The notes: generated by a model not told the origin, from the letters alone. DNA of 64,000 bases from Mangrovivirga cuniculi (GCF_005166025.1 NZ_CP028923.1:4156001-4220000); one strand, 5' to 3'; counted from the first letter of the stretch, positions 45,298-55,473 are shown. Program-made: numbers and translations.

Positions 45298-48200
45298 ATG
45301 GCCTCATTTTTTAGAAAAAGATCCTGGAAAAAATGGATCATTCCATTCGTTGTTGTAGTCATTATAATTCCTGCAATTGGAATCAGCGTTGTGTATGCTA
45401 ACCAGCAGCAGATCGTTCACGAAATGGTCGATTATCTAAACGAAGATTTCAGAGGAAAACTAGAAATTGAAGGCAGTCATATTTCTCCTTTTGCTAACTT
45501 CCCTTATGTTTCAATCGATCTGGAACATGTAAAAGTATTTGAAAGCAAAGAAGCAGACAGCCCTTTACTTCTTCACCTGGAAGATACATACATTGGATTT
45601 GATATCTGGTCAATGATGGGAGGTGAATACGATATCAAAGCCATCAAATTAGAAGGTGGATTCATCAAATTAGTGCAGCATAAAGATGGGTCTTTTAATA
45701 TCGCCAATGCACTGACTTCAGCTACTGACAGCATTACCCATGAGGAAGATCATTTGCACCTGGAATTGAATGCGGTGAATCTGAAAAATATCGACCTGAT
45801 GAAGCTCAATGAGGAAAACAACCTCCTTGCTGAAGCTTTTATAAATGAGGCTGAATCGAGTTTCAAAACAACTAAAGACCATACTTATATAGAATTAGAT
45901 AGCAAATTTCTGTTTAACCTGATCGCCGATGGGGATACTACGTTTCTTCACGACAAGCACATTGATCTGCATACTACATTAGATCTTGATGCCAAAACGG
46001 GTAAACTGGAAATTCTTCCCTCTGAACTCAATATAGAAAAGGCCTTATTTAAAATGGATGGAAGCGTTGATTTTGAAAATGACATGTTTCTCGACCTTAA
46101 TTTCAAGGGTAATAAGCCTAACTTTAATCTTTTTCTAGCCTTTGCTCCACCTGAAATCATGCCTGCCTTAGAGCGTTATGATAATGGAGGTAGAATTTAT
46201 TTCGATGCGAGTGTTAAAGGGAAATCGATCAACGGACATAATCCTGCGGTAAATGTCGATTTTGGTTGCGAAGAAGCATTTATAAATAATACAGAAGCTG
46301 ATAAATCAGTCAATGAATTATATTTTGAAGGGCACTTTACCAATGGTGAAAAACGAGATGCCAGTACAATGGCCCTCAGCATTATTGACTTTTCAGCTAA
46401 GCCGGAAGCAGGGAATTTCAGTGGTAAGCTAAATGTCAAAAATTTCGATTCTCCGGATATCGATCTTCAATTGACATCTGATTTTAATCTCGATTTTCTT
46501 GCAGAATTTTTAGACATTCAAAACCTGCAGGATGTAAGTGGCAAGATTTCACTTACCATGAATTTTCACGACATCATTGATCTTGAACATCCGGAAAGGA
46601 GCATCGAAAAACTCAATGAATCCTATTACACTGTTCTTAAAATTGACAACCTGAACTTTAACAGCAGTAAATATCCATTACCTATCAAAGATGTCAATGT
46701 TGACCTTACTATGGATGGTCATGCTGCCAAAGTCAAAAAATTTGAAGGGGAAATAGGTACTTCGGATATTTCTATAACAGCAATGATCTCAGATCTACCG
46801 GCAATTTTACATCATACCGACTTACCTGTAGAAGCAATTCTCGATATTAAATCTTCCCGTATAGATCTTACAGAACTGACAAGGATAGAAGGGGACAGTT
46901 CTTCGATCCATGAAGTGATCACTGACCTACGTACAAAGTTTAAGTTTAAAAGTTCTGCCAGGGCATTCACAGAGTCTCCTAACCTTCCGGTCGGTGAGTT
47001 TTTTATTGAAAAGCTTCATGCTAATCTGCATAATTATCCACATGAGCTACATGATTTTAATGCAGACATTATAGTGGATAATGAAAACTTTCAAATTATC
47101 GACTTTACAGGTATGATCGATGAAAGTGATTTTCATTTTAACGGTAAACTTGAAAACTACGACCTCTGGTTTGATGAGGGGCCTGTTGGTTTGACCAAAG
47201 TAAACTTTCATCTAAACTCAGATATTTTACAACTTGACGATCTGTTTGCTTACGGTGGCGAAAATCATGTTCCTGAAGATTATCGCCACGAAGAGTTTTC
47301 TGATCTGCATATCCAGGGAGTGGCTAAACTGGAATTCAATCATAAACTGGTTTCATCACACATTGCTATTTCAGCATTGGAAACGAACATGAAAGTCCAT
47401 CACATGCGGTTTGAGAAATTCAGCGGTGATTTTTTTATTGATAGTACCTCAATTAAAGCCAGCAATGTCGGAGGAAAAGTAGGCAACTCAAATTTTAAAA
47501 TAGACTTTAAGTATGATCTTTCTGAAGACACGTTAAACCACCATCATACATTTAAATTAACTGCTCCGAGATTAGACTTTGATCAGCTGTTTGCATACAA
47601 TCCTCCACCGGATGATCAGAAAATGACACCCGAGGACCACGAAGCAGGATTCAATATTTTTGAAGTGCCTTTTAGCAATATGGACTTCTCATTTGATATC
47701 GGACATTTGAATTACCACCGATATCTTTTGGATGATTTTGTCTTAAAAGGCAGGATGAAAGAAAATCACTACATTTATATTGATACGATGTCATTGAAAG
47801 CTGCGGGAGGCAAAGTTGATCTGAATGGTTATTTTAATGGATCAGACCCTAAAGCAATCTATTTCAGCCCTAAAATGCAGGTCAGTAATGTAGATCTTGA
47901 CAAACTGCTTTTCAAATTTGAAAACTTCGGACAAGATCACCTGGTTTCAGAAAACCTTCATGGAAAGCTTAGTGGTACAATAAATGGAAAAATTCATATG
48001 CATGCCGATATGATTCCAATCATTGATGATTCAGAATTACATATGGATTTAAAAGTTGTAAATGGAAGCCTGAATCATTATCCGGCCTTTGATGCATTAT
48101 CAGATTACTTTGGAGATAAAAATTTGAGTAACGTACGTTTTGATACCCTTCAGAATAAGTTGGACCTAAATAACGGATATTTAAATATTCCATCCATGAA

Positions 48201-48354
48201 TATTAATTCTACAATTGGGTTTTTTGAAATCTCCGGAAAACAAAACATGGATCTGGAAATGGAATATTATCTGCGAATACCATTGCAGGTAGTGACTAAA
48301 GCAGGAATGCAAAAGTTATTCGGCAAGAAAAAGAAGCATCGGAAGATCAGGTAG
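45298..48354 (+). CDS. AsmA-like large envelope protein (real end probably at 48461)
   Basis: A 1018-residue AsmA-family protein. It has one N-terminal membrane helix (about 11-34), then a long repeated beta-strand region, and the C-terminal AsmA_2-type segment (NGYLNIPSMNINSTIGFFEI and then MDLEMEYYLRIPLQVVTKAG). AsmA-like (VPS13-related) proteins form bridge or groove structures that move or organise lipids between membranes. At 48328-48332 an A5 tract disrupts the frame. Adding one A gives a C-terminal tail of about 40 residues (EIQYRDESKNVRFINIKIEG...) ending at 48461, which is typical of Bacteroidota AsmA. Confidence 0.85.
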   Translation: MASFFRKRSWKKWIIPFVVVVIIIPAIGISVVYANQQQIVHEMVDYLNEDFRGKLEIEGSHISPFANFPYVSIDLEHVKVFESKEADSPLLLHLEDTYIGFDIWSMMGGEYDIKAIKLEGGFIKLVQHKDGSFNIANALTSATDSITHEEDHLHLELNAVNLKNIDLMKLNEENNLLAEAFINEAESSFKTTKDHTYIELDSKFLFNLIADGDTTFLHDKHIDLHTTLDLDAKTGKLEILPSELNIEKALFKMDGSVDFENDMFLDLNFKGNKPNFNLFLAFAPPEIMPALERYDNGGRIYFDASVKGKSINGHNPAVNVDFGCEEAFINNTEADKSVNELYFEGHFTNGEKRDASTMALSIIDFSAKPEAGNFSGKLNVKNFDSPDIDLQLTSDFNLDFLAEFLDIQNLQDVSGKISLTMNFHDIIDLEHPERSIEKLNESYYTVLKIDNLNFNSSKYPLPIKDVNVDLTMDGHAAKVKKFEGEIGTSDISITAMISDLPAILHHTDLPVEAILDIKSSRIDLTELTRIEGDSSSIHEVITDLRTKFKFKSSARAFTESPNLPVGEFFIEKLHANLHNYPHELHDFNADIIVDNENFQIIDFTGMIDESDFHFNGKLENYDLWFDEGPVGLTKVNFHLNSDILQLDDLFAYGGENHVPEDYRHEEFSDLHIQGVAKLEFNHKLVSSHIAISALETNMKVHHMRFEKFSGDFFIDSTSIKASNVGGKVGNSNFKIDFKYDLSEDTLNHHHTFKLTAPRLDFDQLFAYNPPPDDQKMTPEDHEAGFNIFEVPFSNMDFSFDIGHLNYHRYLLDDFVLKGRMKENHYIYIDTMSLKAAGGKVDLNGYFNGSDPKAIYFSPKMQVSNVDLDKLLFKFENFGQDHLVSENLHGKLSGTINGKIHMHADMIPIIDDSELHMDLKVVNGSLNHYPAFDALSDYFGDKNLSNVRFDTLQNKLDLNNGYLNIPSMNINSTIGFFEISGKQNMDLEMEYYLRIPLQVVTKAGMQKLFGKKKKHRKIR

Positions 48355-48621
48355 ATGAGATTCAATATAGGGATGAAAGCAAAAATGTGCGATTTATTAA
48401 TATAAAAATCGAAGGTACTCCTGATGAGTTTGATATTTCATTGGGAAAGGATAAAAGCTAAAAGCTGATTTGTATTTCTACCTCAGAAATTTAATAGAAT
48501 ACTTTTATAAATGCGTTAAGTTATAATATTTGAAACTAATACTAAGATCGTTTTGGTTTTGATCTAATTGCTATTAATTTAAATAGTAATTAAGATATTA
48601 TCTTTCAACTATTATATCATC

Positions 48622-49032
48622 ATGCTGAGGAAACTAGTAATTATTACCATTATTTTCCTTCCTTTAATAACAAATGCCCAGGTGAGTGCAGGATTTCATT
48701 ATTCAAATCTTCCTTTTGTGGGAATCAATTATGAGATAGGCGATCGCTTCAGACCGGAATTAAGAATCGGAACAGATACCTTTCTCGAGGATGTTTCATT
48801 AGAAGGTGTTGTTACTTACGACTTGCTCGATAAAACTGATTATGAATTCTATGCTGGTTTAGGAGCCAGGTCAGAAGATTTCTCAGGATTGGTTATACCA
48901 TTTGGATTAAATCTGTATCCCCTGGATAATAAAAATTTCGGGTTTCATTTCGAAGTAGCTCCTATTATTGGCGATGTTGATATTATGAGAGGAAGCCTGG
49001 GCTTTAGGTATCGGTTTAGAAGTGATGAATAA
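48622..49032 (+). CDS. Small outer-membrane beta-barrel-like protein
   Basis: A 136-residue exported protein with a signal peptide (IIFLPLITNAQVS), then alternating strands (AGFHYSNLPFVGINYEIG, YEFYAGLGARSEDFSGLVIP, LGFRYRFRSDE). It is shorter than most barrels and the function is unknown. No close neighbours to form an operon. Confidence 0.6.
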   Translation: MLRKLVIITIIFLPLITNAQVSAGFHYSNLPFVGINYEIGDRFRPELRIGTDTFLEDVSLEGVVTYDLLDKTDYEFYAGLGARSEDFSGLVIPFGLNLYPLDNKNFGFHFEVAPIIGDVDIMRGSLGFRYRFRSDE

Positions 49033-49213
49033 TTAAAAAAGTGGTTGCAAAGTTTTTCAGTAGTTGACTCTTCATAAGGTTTTTTCTAACCAAAGGTCTT
49101 TTCAGTAAATTTAAAGATAACAAACTTTAAAAGTTTACATTTTATGCTTAAACGTTTATTTCTATTTTATCCACTTTTAATAAATTATATTTCCTTTTCA
49201 ATTAATTGTTGAA

Positions 49214-49732
49214 ATGCAAAGGAATAATTCATTGCGAAACCCGGAATGGGATTATAGATCTAGAGGAATTTATTTTATTACAATAATAACCAAAAATAGA
49301 TCACCATATTTTGGGAATATTGTAAGTGGAATTTTAGAAAAAACCGAAATTGGAAGTCTTGTCCATAATTATTGGCATGAAATACCTCTACATTTCAAAA
49401 ATATTCAATTAGGACAGTACATAATAATGCCTGATCATCTACATGGTATTATCCATATCAAGAAACAAGTCAATAATAGAATTATAAATTATCTAGATGA
49501 AGATTTAAAAAATAGCAAAAATGTACATATGGCTTCAATCTCTCCTAAGCCATCATCATTATCAACAATAATTAGATCTTTCAAATCTGCTGTAACAAAA
49601 GATGCAAGAAAAATAGATTTAGAGTTTGCCTGGCAAAGATCTTTTCATGATAAAATAATTCAAAAATCTGAAATTCCATTTTACAACAAATACATGGAAG
49701 AAAACCCTGGATACTTTAATGAAACACAGTAA
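49214..49732 (+). CDS. RAYT: REP-associated tyrosine transposase (IS200/IS605-like Y1 family)
   Basis: A 172-residue HUH-type Y1 transposase relative. It carries RGIYFITIITKNRSPYFG, the HUH-type metal-site motif MPDHLHGIIHI, and a candidate catalytic Tyr region (near IPFYNKYMEENPGYF). These features fit RAYTs, which are domesticated single-copy transposases that act on REP palindromes. A large perfect palindrome lies 14 bases downstream (49746-49799), which fits a RAYT/REP pair. ATG 49214 is the start. Confidence 0.85.
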   Translation: MQRNNSLRNPEWDYRSRGIYFITIITKNRSPYFGNIVSGILEKTEIGSLVHNYWHEIPLHFKNIQLGQYIIMPDHLHGIIHIKKQVNNRIINYLDEDLKNSKNVHMASISPKPSSLSTIIRSFKSAVTKDARKIDLEFAWQRSFHDKIIQKSEIPFYNKYMEENPGYFNETQ

Positions 49733-49745
49733 AAGCTGTTTTATC

Positions 49746-49799
49746 GTTTTATTGATTTGTAGGGGCGTAGCATGCTACGCCCCTACAAATCAATAAAAC
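49746..49799. repeat. Perfect palindrome beside the RAYT (REP-like element)
   Basis: A 54-base sequence with 27-base arms (49746-49772 and 49773-49799) that are exact inverse complements with no loop. The core reads GTAGGGGCGTAGCATGCTAC and its mirror. It lies between the RAYT stop and the LRR gene on the other strand, so it can also terminate both. Size and position are those of a REP/BIME element that RAYTs mobilise. Copies elsewhere in the genome would prove this. Confidence 0.85.
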
Positions 49800-49814
49800 A
49801 CGAACCACTAATTC

Positions 49815-50474
49815 TTACTCAACTATAACCTCTACATTTTTAAGATTTTCCTTGAGCCTTTTAATTTCTTCTTCAGGAATTTGAGTACCAATCAGATAAA
49901 GTGCTCTTAATTTTTTTAAGTCAAAAATCGTATCCGGTAAAGTGTTTATATTAGTATCGTTTAATGAAAGTAATTTCAGGTTTTTCATCTGACCAATCTC
50001 CTCTGGCACTTCAGCTATATCATTCCCACTTAGATCGAGCATTTGGAGCTGATCTAGTTCAGTTAATTCGATTGGAAAATCCTTAAATTTATTTTCTCCT
50101 AAACCAATAACATTAAGATTATGCATCTCTGAAAAACCTTCTGGCAGATCACTCAGTAGATTAAATGGAATATAAAATTCTTCTAATTTTTTTAACTGAG
50201 TAAATTCAATTGGTAATTCCTGAATATTATTTTTTTCCAGATCCAGAGTTTTAAGATTTACAAATCTATTTATGTTGGCAGGAATTTTGTCCAGTCCTTT
50301 ATCAATGATAGCCAGTTTATCAGCGATCATATTATGACTTAGTGCTTCCTCAAATGAAGAATAACTTTTGAACTTCATCGATATATTATCAAATAATTCT
50401 TCACCATTGACAGATTGTCCAACAGTCCTTTTTGTTCTTGTTACTCCTTTAGCAATTATTACCAGCTCTTCCAA
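49815..50474 (-). CDS. Leucine-rich repeat protein
   Basis: A 219-residue protein with about six LRR units of 23 residues (LKTLDLEKNNIQELPIEFTQ, LEEFYIPFNLLSDLPEGFS, LQMLDLSGNDIAEVPEEIGQ, LKLLSLNDTNINTLPDTIF). It has no obvious signal peptide and the LRR part is the intracellular-type consensus. Its start codon (50474) overlaps the end of the TonB-domain gene by 16 bases, so both are translated together. Confidence 0.85.
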   Translation of the reverse strand: MEELVIIAKGVTRTKRTVGQSVNGEELFDNISMKFKSYSSFEEALSHNMIADKLAIIDKGLDKIPANINRFVNLKTLDLEKNNIQELPIEFTQLKKLEEFYIPFNLLSDLPEGFSEMHNLNVIGLGENKFKDFPIELTELDQLQMLDLSGNDIAEVPEEIGQMKNLKLLSLNDTNINTLPDTIFDLKKLRALYLIGTQIPEEEIKRLKENLKNVEVIVE

Positions 50475-51796
50475 TAAGTGGTAATTTTCAGGTACATCAA
50501 TTTTTTCCTTTTTTCAGGAGGGTCATGAAGTCCGAAAGTAACCGGAAGGATATTTACTCCCTGTTTTAAATTCTTAATCATTACCGGTGGGACATTTTTC
50601 ATTTGGGTTAATAGTTCTGCGCCACAATTTGCTCCAATATCATTTATGATTTTTAAATCTGACATCACTCCACGTTTGTTAACATGAAAAAATACATATA
50701 GCGTCCCTTCTATTCCCATTCTACGAGCTTGAGCAGGATACCTTACATTAGATCTCAAATAATCCTGGAGTTTTGGCGTGGAGTTAGAACGACCATCCCC
50801 ATAATCTAACTTAAACGTAACCGGAAAAATTGTCTTAGAAACAACTGGCTCTCCTTTATAATATGCAGGAATCCAATTAGGCGAGTTTTTTATTATTCTA
50901 ATTACTTCTTCGTCACATCCACCACCTATACCTTTAGCAATTTTAATATTGGTTAACCCTCCGTCTCTCTGAACCACAAACTCAACATATACCCTACCTT
51001 GAATACCGAGCCTCCTTGCATCAGAAGGATAATTTAATTCGTCTTTAAGATAATTATACCACGCATCCATTCCACCTGGAAACTTTGCAGATTCCTCGAC
51101 CAAAGTAAATACCTTTTCTACAGAAATTATGGATACTTTAAAAGACTGAGAGGTATTAATACCATTTTGAGTGGCGGGAATCCATGAATTCAAATTCATC
51201 AGGGATTCTTCAATCAACCCCTTTTGCTGAAAAGCCTGGTATGATTTAGTATCATCAATCAAAATATCCCGAACCTGCCCTTTTTCATTGACAGTAAAGT
51301 AGACTTCCAGGGTATAGGCTCCTAAACTATCCTTAAAAGTTGGGGCGCTGGTCACCATTTCAATAAAATCAGCATAAAATTCCTGCCAGCTCTCTTTATA
51401 CTTTACATTGTTTTTACCGGAATCTAATTCGTTAGCATGGATTTCCCTGGTAATTCCCGATTCAGCCAGCTCCTTTTCATCAAAGGTCATTTGACCTAAA
51501 TCAGTATAACTTTTATTCATCAAAACAGCAAAAGAACTGCTCTCAGGAACAGGGATCTCACTGGTTTCATAACCAATATGGGAAGCCATAAGCTTGTCTC
51601 CATACTCATATTCCGTTTGAAAATACCCTAAATGGTTCGTGACGAGAATACTATCACCGTCATTTATATTAATTTCGGCATACCTCACCGGTTGTTTAGT
51701 TTCACTATCTAATAGCCGACCTGTAATTGTACGAGATTGAGATATTCCTAAAACAGGGATCAATAAGAGCCCAAGAAAAATAATCCTGATATTCAT
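50459..51796 (-). CDS. Multi-domain TonB C-terminal protein with a carboxypeptidase-regulatory-like domain
   Basis: A 445-residue exported protein. ATG 51796 starts a signal peptide (IIFLGLLLIPVLGISQS); the frame also extends to 51850 without signal character. Residues ~20-100 are a CarboxypepD_reg-like beta domain (ITGRLLDSETKQPVRYAEIN). Three TonB_C-like units follow: one degenerate (LEVYFTVNEKGQVRDILID), then FPGGMDAWYNYLKDELNYPS with VYVEFVVQRDGGLTNIKI, and YLRSNVRYPAQARRMGIEGT with VFFHVNKRGVMSDLK. It lacks the membrane anchor and proline-rich linker of true TonB. It overlaps the LRR gene. Confidence 0.75.
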   Translation of the reverse strand: MNIRIIFLGLLLIPVLGISQSRTITGRLLDSETKQPVRYAEININDGDSILVTNHLGYFQTEYEYGDKLMASHIGYETSEIPVPESSSFAVLMNKSYTDLGQMTFDEKELAESGITREIHANELDSGKNNVKYKESWQEFYADFIEMVTSAPTFKDSLGAYTLEVYFTVNEKGQVRDILIDDTKSYQAFQQKGLIEESLMNLNSWIPATQNGINTSQSFKVSIISVEKVFTLVEESAKFPGGMDAWYNYLKDELNYPSDARRLGIQGRVYVEFVVQRDGGLTNIKIAKGIGGGCDEEVIRIIKNSPNWIPAYYKGEPVVSKTIFPVTFKLDYGDGRSNSTPKLQDYLRSNVRYPAQARRMGIEGTLYVFFHVNKRGVMSDLKIINDIGANCGAELLTQMKNVPPVMIKNLKQGVNILPVTFGLHDPPEKRKKLMYLKITTYWKSW

Positions 51797-52134
51797 AGTA
51801 TTATAAAAATAGTTGAAAGAACAAAACAGGCTTTTTTTTAAGCTCATCACCTGTATTCTAACGTCAAAAAAATATTAAGCGTAAAATTAAAATAATTATT
51901 CCTGGAATCAAAAGGTGGCTAAGTCAAATGGTTAAATACCGTTTGTTTGACATATATTATCTCTAATTCAAAAATCAATTATTTATATAGCTTTTGACAT
52001 CAAAAAATAACACACCCCAATTATGTCTACAACATCAGCCAATTTGTCCGAAACAGCTTTTTAAATACCTAAAACATTGATTTTTAAGCAAATATTTGTT
52101 ATAACTAAGGTAAACCAAAAAACGAACACTAATT

Positions 52135-53355
52135 ATGGCTAAATGCTTTGCATTATTAGGTTGGAGTTTACCTGTCATCGAAAGTATGCAAAAACTCAAC
52201 AAACCTTATGTTGTAGTATCGTTTCCGGACTTTGAGCCGTACGCGAAAGAGAATGATATTCCCTTCGTTCCGTATCAATTAGACGAATGGAGTGATTCTT
52301 CGAACTCGCTCGATCTGCTCGAAAAACTAAACCAGCATAATGTTGATGTGGCCGTTCCTCTGTTTGAAGAAACTGTAGAATGGGCCGGAGCACTCAACTC
52401 CATTTACCGTGGAGACCCAAAGGTATTGAACAGAGCATTTCTATTTAGAAATAAAGCCATGATGAAGCGTAAAGCACTTATCGGTGGCTTAAGAGTAGGG
52501 CTCTTTGAAGAAGTATATAATAAAGAAGGTGTAAAAGCTTTCATGAAAAGACTCAACGAGGCAAACCTACAAATTGAAGGAGAAGAAGATAGCTGGGTAC
52601 ATATAAAACCATTCGCCAGTGCAGGAACTGTCGGGCACAGGTTATTGAGATCAATGAGTGATATTGATGAAAAATGTGAGGATGAGGATTTTCCTTGCCT
52701 GGCTGAAAGTCACTTACAGGGTAGAGAATTTTCTTGTGAGGCTTTTGTACACGGTGGAAAGATCAGATTCCTGAATATCACTGAATATGTTAAGTTAGGA
52801 TATTCAAACTTTATTCCTGAAGGCAATTATCTGCATAGCAAGAGAGATATGATCATGAAAGAAATGCAGAAAATGGTCGATCTTTTTGGTATCGAATATG
52901 GTATGGTACACCCTGAATGGTTCCTTACTGAAAACGATGAAATGAGTTTTGGTGAGGTTGCCTGTAGAATACCAGGCGGACATATCCTGGAACTTTGTGG
53001 TAAGGCTTATGATTTTGATGCACTTGGCGCATTCGTATTATGTCATGATCCGGATCTTTCAGAGGAAGAATTAAATGAAATTTTACCTCCGATCGATGCG
53101 AGACCTGAAAACTTCTATGGTAACGTAATGATCTATCCTCATAAAAATCAGATTTCGAAACTGGAGATCCCAGAGGAATTAAAAGAGGAACCTTATTTCC
53201 TTGACCACAACCTGGTACCACCAATGACTACCCAGAAAATCAGTGACAGGGATGGTTTTGGTAACCACTTTGGTACAGTCAATTTCAAGGGAGAAGACCC
53301 GGATAGAATGACGGAATTACTACTGCATTATGAAAATGTAGATTTCTATCATTAA
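52135..53355 (+). CDS. ATP-grasp ligase-like protein
   Basis: A 406-residue ATP-grasp family protein. The N-terminal domain has the usual Rossmann-like pre-ATP-grasp start (KCFALLGWSLPVIESMQKLN). VHIKPFASAGTVGHRLLRS (Lys158) is the Gly-rich ATP loop. VHPEWFLTENDEM and then GEVACRIPGGHI give the metal-binding acidic residues (Glu261, Glu274). ATP-grasp enzymes make amide, thioester or peptide bonds by acyl-phosphate activation. This one is first in a divergent cluster with a papain-like protein and an alanine-racemase-like protein, and is probably a peptide or amide ligase of unknown substrate. Confidence 0.75.
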   Translation: MAKCFALLGWSLPVIESMQKLNKPYVVVSFPDFEPYAKENDIPFVPYQLDEWSDSSNSLDLLEKLNQHNVDVAVPLFEETVEWAGALNSIYRGDPKVLNRAFLFRNKAMMKRKALIGGLRVGLFEEVYNKEGVKAFMKRLNEANLQIEGEEDSWVHIKPFASAGTVGHRLLRSMSDIDEKCEDEDFPCLAESHLQGREFSCEAFVHGGKIRFLNITEYVKLGYSNFIPEGNYLHSKRDMIMKEMQKMVDLFGIEYGMVHPEWFLTENDEMSFGEVACRIPGGHILELCGKAYDFDALGAFVLCHDPDLSEEELNEILPPIDARPENFYGNVMIYPHKNQISKLEIPEELKEEPYFLDHNLVPPMTTQKISDRDGFGNHFGTVNFKGEDPDRMTELLLHYENVDFYH

Positions 53356-53413
53356 TTATTACCCCCTGTTTTTTAATTAAGAAAAATTAGATTAAATCAG
53401 TATATAGAATTTC

Positions 53414-53448
53414 AATAAAGCCTTTCATTTAATTTGAAAGGTTTTATT
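53414..53448 (+). terminator. Hairpin between the ATP-grasp gene and the papain-like gene
   Basis: Arms 53414-53427 and 53435-53448 (inner CCTTTCA/TGAAAGG, outer AATAAA/TTTATT) pair with one G-T wobble. It leads into TTGTT and a T-poor stretch, so it may attenuate rather than fully stop transcription into the next gene. Confidence 0.55.
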
Positions 53449-53478
53449 GTTACTTAAAATTTGTGAAGAAGGAAGATA

Positions 53479-55473
53479 ATGGACGAACAACTGATTACTA
53501 AAAACCAGCATCATAAAATTAATGAGCTTTTTACTGAGTTTAGTGAGGCCACCAGCCTTACCAGGCCGGATAAAGCCAATAAGCTTATGGGACAGATCGA
53601 TATGATGATCGACACCAGGAATGGGATCGAGTACATCTATGAAATGATCGACGACCTGACCCAGGCAGGATTATTCCTGGATTCTCCGTGGTCTGATCCT
53701 TCGAAGCTGGTTGCTACATTGGTTAATGGAACATTGAAAAGTGGGCATCCTAATTCGACGATAGAAATCCTTAGCGAATTACGACTATTAGCTATCGCGA
53801 AAGGTAAGATCAAGAATGCCACAGTAAACAGAGATGAAGCCGAAAACTATATCCAGGAAGTAATTGTTTCTAACCTGGAATTTGTTTTCAACGAACCGCT
53901 GGAAGAAACCAGGTTAGTGATGAGTGATCATGAATTATTGAAAGTTCATTCATTCTTCCAGTTTGTTTCCGAAGAGATCCATCTTGATGGCGTGAAGCTA
54001 AAACTGGCTGAAGAACTCACTTTAATATGTGAACAACGTCCCGTGGTGACCGAAAAGCAACGGAAAATCATCGAATTGATCAATGAAAAGATCGATCTGG
54101 ATCCCGAAAAGCCGGAAGATGCCAAGTTATACAAGTTTCAAAGTTCGATTTACGCCCCGACAAAAAACAGTAAGGGAAAATCTATCGAGGAATATAATGA
54201 ATTCCTAAATGGGCTCAATGAAGAAGAACTAAAAGAAGAATCAAAGGAAATGGGCCGGTCTATGAATGAATTCGGACTGGTAAGCAGGCATCATGCAGTT
54301 TTACTTTTACATATTCTTGCTAATGTTCAATATAATTTAGTTCCTCCTTGCCTGGGATTAAATGCCGTTGGTAAGGCTAAGTGGAATGAATATGCTAAGA
54401 CTTTATCCGGAATTATCATGCAGACTGTTCATCCATATAATACCCAGTGTATATATGGATTGGCTAAAATGCTTGAAAAAGGAATTATTTCCCGTGAAGC
54501 GGTGAGGTCTGGTTTATTTAATCTGGCTACGATCAAGATACACCCAAAAGTTGAGGAACGAATTATAAAGTCAACACGTTCACCCCACGACGAAGTTACC
54601 GCAAGGCAATATCTAATAGGGGCATTATTCCGTATTTTAGGACAACCACTTGGTGTCGGACAGGGAAACAACCCGACATGTCAAAGTGCCCGGGGTATCA
54701 GTATGTGGAGTGAGCACGCACCGGCAAAACTGATCAATATGATTCAGACAGCCGCTGTGCACAACGATCTTATGTTCCGGTTTGAAGGACAGGAAATCAA
54801 GGCTTCACTTACCGGAAAAGGATTGGTACAGAAACTAGACCACAACCTCGATGCTGTTTCTGTTACACTTGTTCCAATGTTGGATAAAATATATAATGAA
54901 ATGATGCTCAGGGCCTCCGGTCGTGGAGAAGATCCCCACAAATGGGTAAACCCGGCATTATATGGCCAATGGATTCAGATAGGATTTGCTTCAGCATATG
55001 ATTACCTGACCAATGCTATCGTAGATTTCGATGGATTTGTCCGGGTATTTTATTCGATGTGTCATCCGGAATTCAACGGTGGTCACAAATTGATTTATCC
55101 AAATCCCGTAGGTATATTTATCACATCCTCAAAAGGTGAAATGCTTGGTTTCCATGCGGTTTCCCTTTTAAGGGTAGCTAAAGACCCAAATGATGTAATG
55201 CGGGCATACTTTCTTAATCCAAATAACGAGGGAAGGCAAGACTGGGGACAGGAAATAAAACCTTCTGTTTATGGAAATGGTGAATTACACGGTGAGTCAT
55301 CGCTTCCGATACATGAGTTTGCTGCACGTACCTATGCATTTCACTTTAATAGTCTGGAAGTGCATAGTAGAATGGAGCTGATCCCATCCGCTGAGGTTAG
55401 AAAAGTTAAACAGCTGGCTCAGGAAAGCTGGGGTCAGGCTTATAATTGGTTAGACACTAAAAAACAATGGTGA
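53479..55473 (+). CDS. Unknown 664-residue protein with a papain-like catalytic set
   Basis: No named family is recognised. Residues 1-380 are mostly helical. From about 390 a papain-like arrangement appears: Gln395, six residues before Cys401 in GQGNNPTCQS (as Gln19/Cys25 in papain), His559 in LGFHAVSLLRV, and Asn580 in YFLNPNNEGRQDWG. Spacing and local sequence fit a cysteine-peptidase or acyl/peptidyl-transferase fold. There is no signal peptide, so it is cytoplasmic. It lies 123 bases after the ATP-grasp gene and overlaps the next gene by ATGGTGA (55467-55473). Confidence 0.65.
   Translation: MDEQLITKNQHHKINELFTEFSEATSLTRPDKANKLMGQIDMMIDTRNGIEYIYEMIDDLTQAGLFLDSPWSDPSKLVATLVNGTLKSGHPNSTIEILSELRLLAIAKGKIKNATVNRDEAENYIQEVIVSNLEFVFNEPLEETRLVMSDHELLKVHSFFQFVSEEIHLDGVKLKLAEELTLICEQRPVVTEKQRKIIELINEKIDLDPEKPEDAKLYKFQSSIYAPTKNSKGKSIEEYNEFLNGLNEEELKEESKEMGRSMNEFGLVSRHHAVLLLHILANVQYNLVPPCLGLNAVGKAKWNEYAKTLSGIIMQTVHPYNTQCIYGLAKMLEKGIISREAVRSGLFNLATIKIHPKVEERIIKSTRSPHDEVTARQYLIGALFRILGQPLGVGQGNNPTCQSARGISMWSEHAPAKLINMIQTAAVHNDLMFRFEGQEIKASLTGKGLVQKLDHNLDAVSVTLVPMLDKIYNEMMLRASGRGEDPHKWVNPALYGQWIQIGFASAYDYLTNAIVDFDGFVRVFYSMCHPEFNGGHKLIYPNPVGIFITSSKGEMLGFHAVSLLRVAKDPNDVMRAYFLNPNNEGRQDWGQEIKPSVYGNGELHGESSLPIHEFAARTYAFHFNSLEVHSRMELIPSAEVRKVKQLAQESWGQAYNWLDTKKQW

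Noticed and set aside
48325-48333. Programmed -1 frameshift at the end of the AsmA gene
   Set aside because: The tract is GAAAAAG read as AAG-AAA-AAG, which is not a proper X-XXY-YYZ slippery heptamer, so a plain one-base loss is more likely.
49214-49799. Full insertion sequence
   Set aside because: Only a RAYT-size transposase and one palindrome are present; there is no second end or target duplication, so it is not an IS element.
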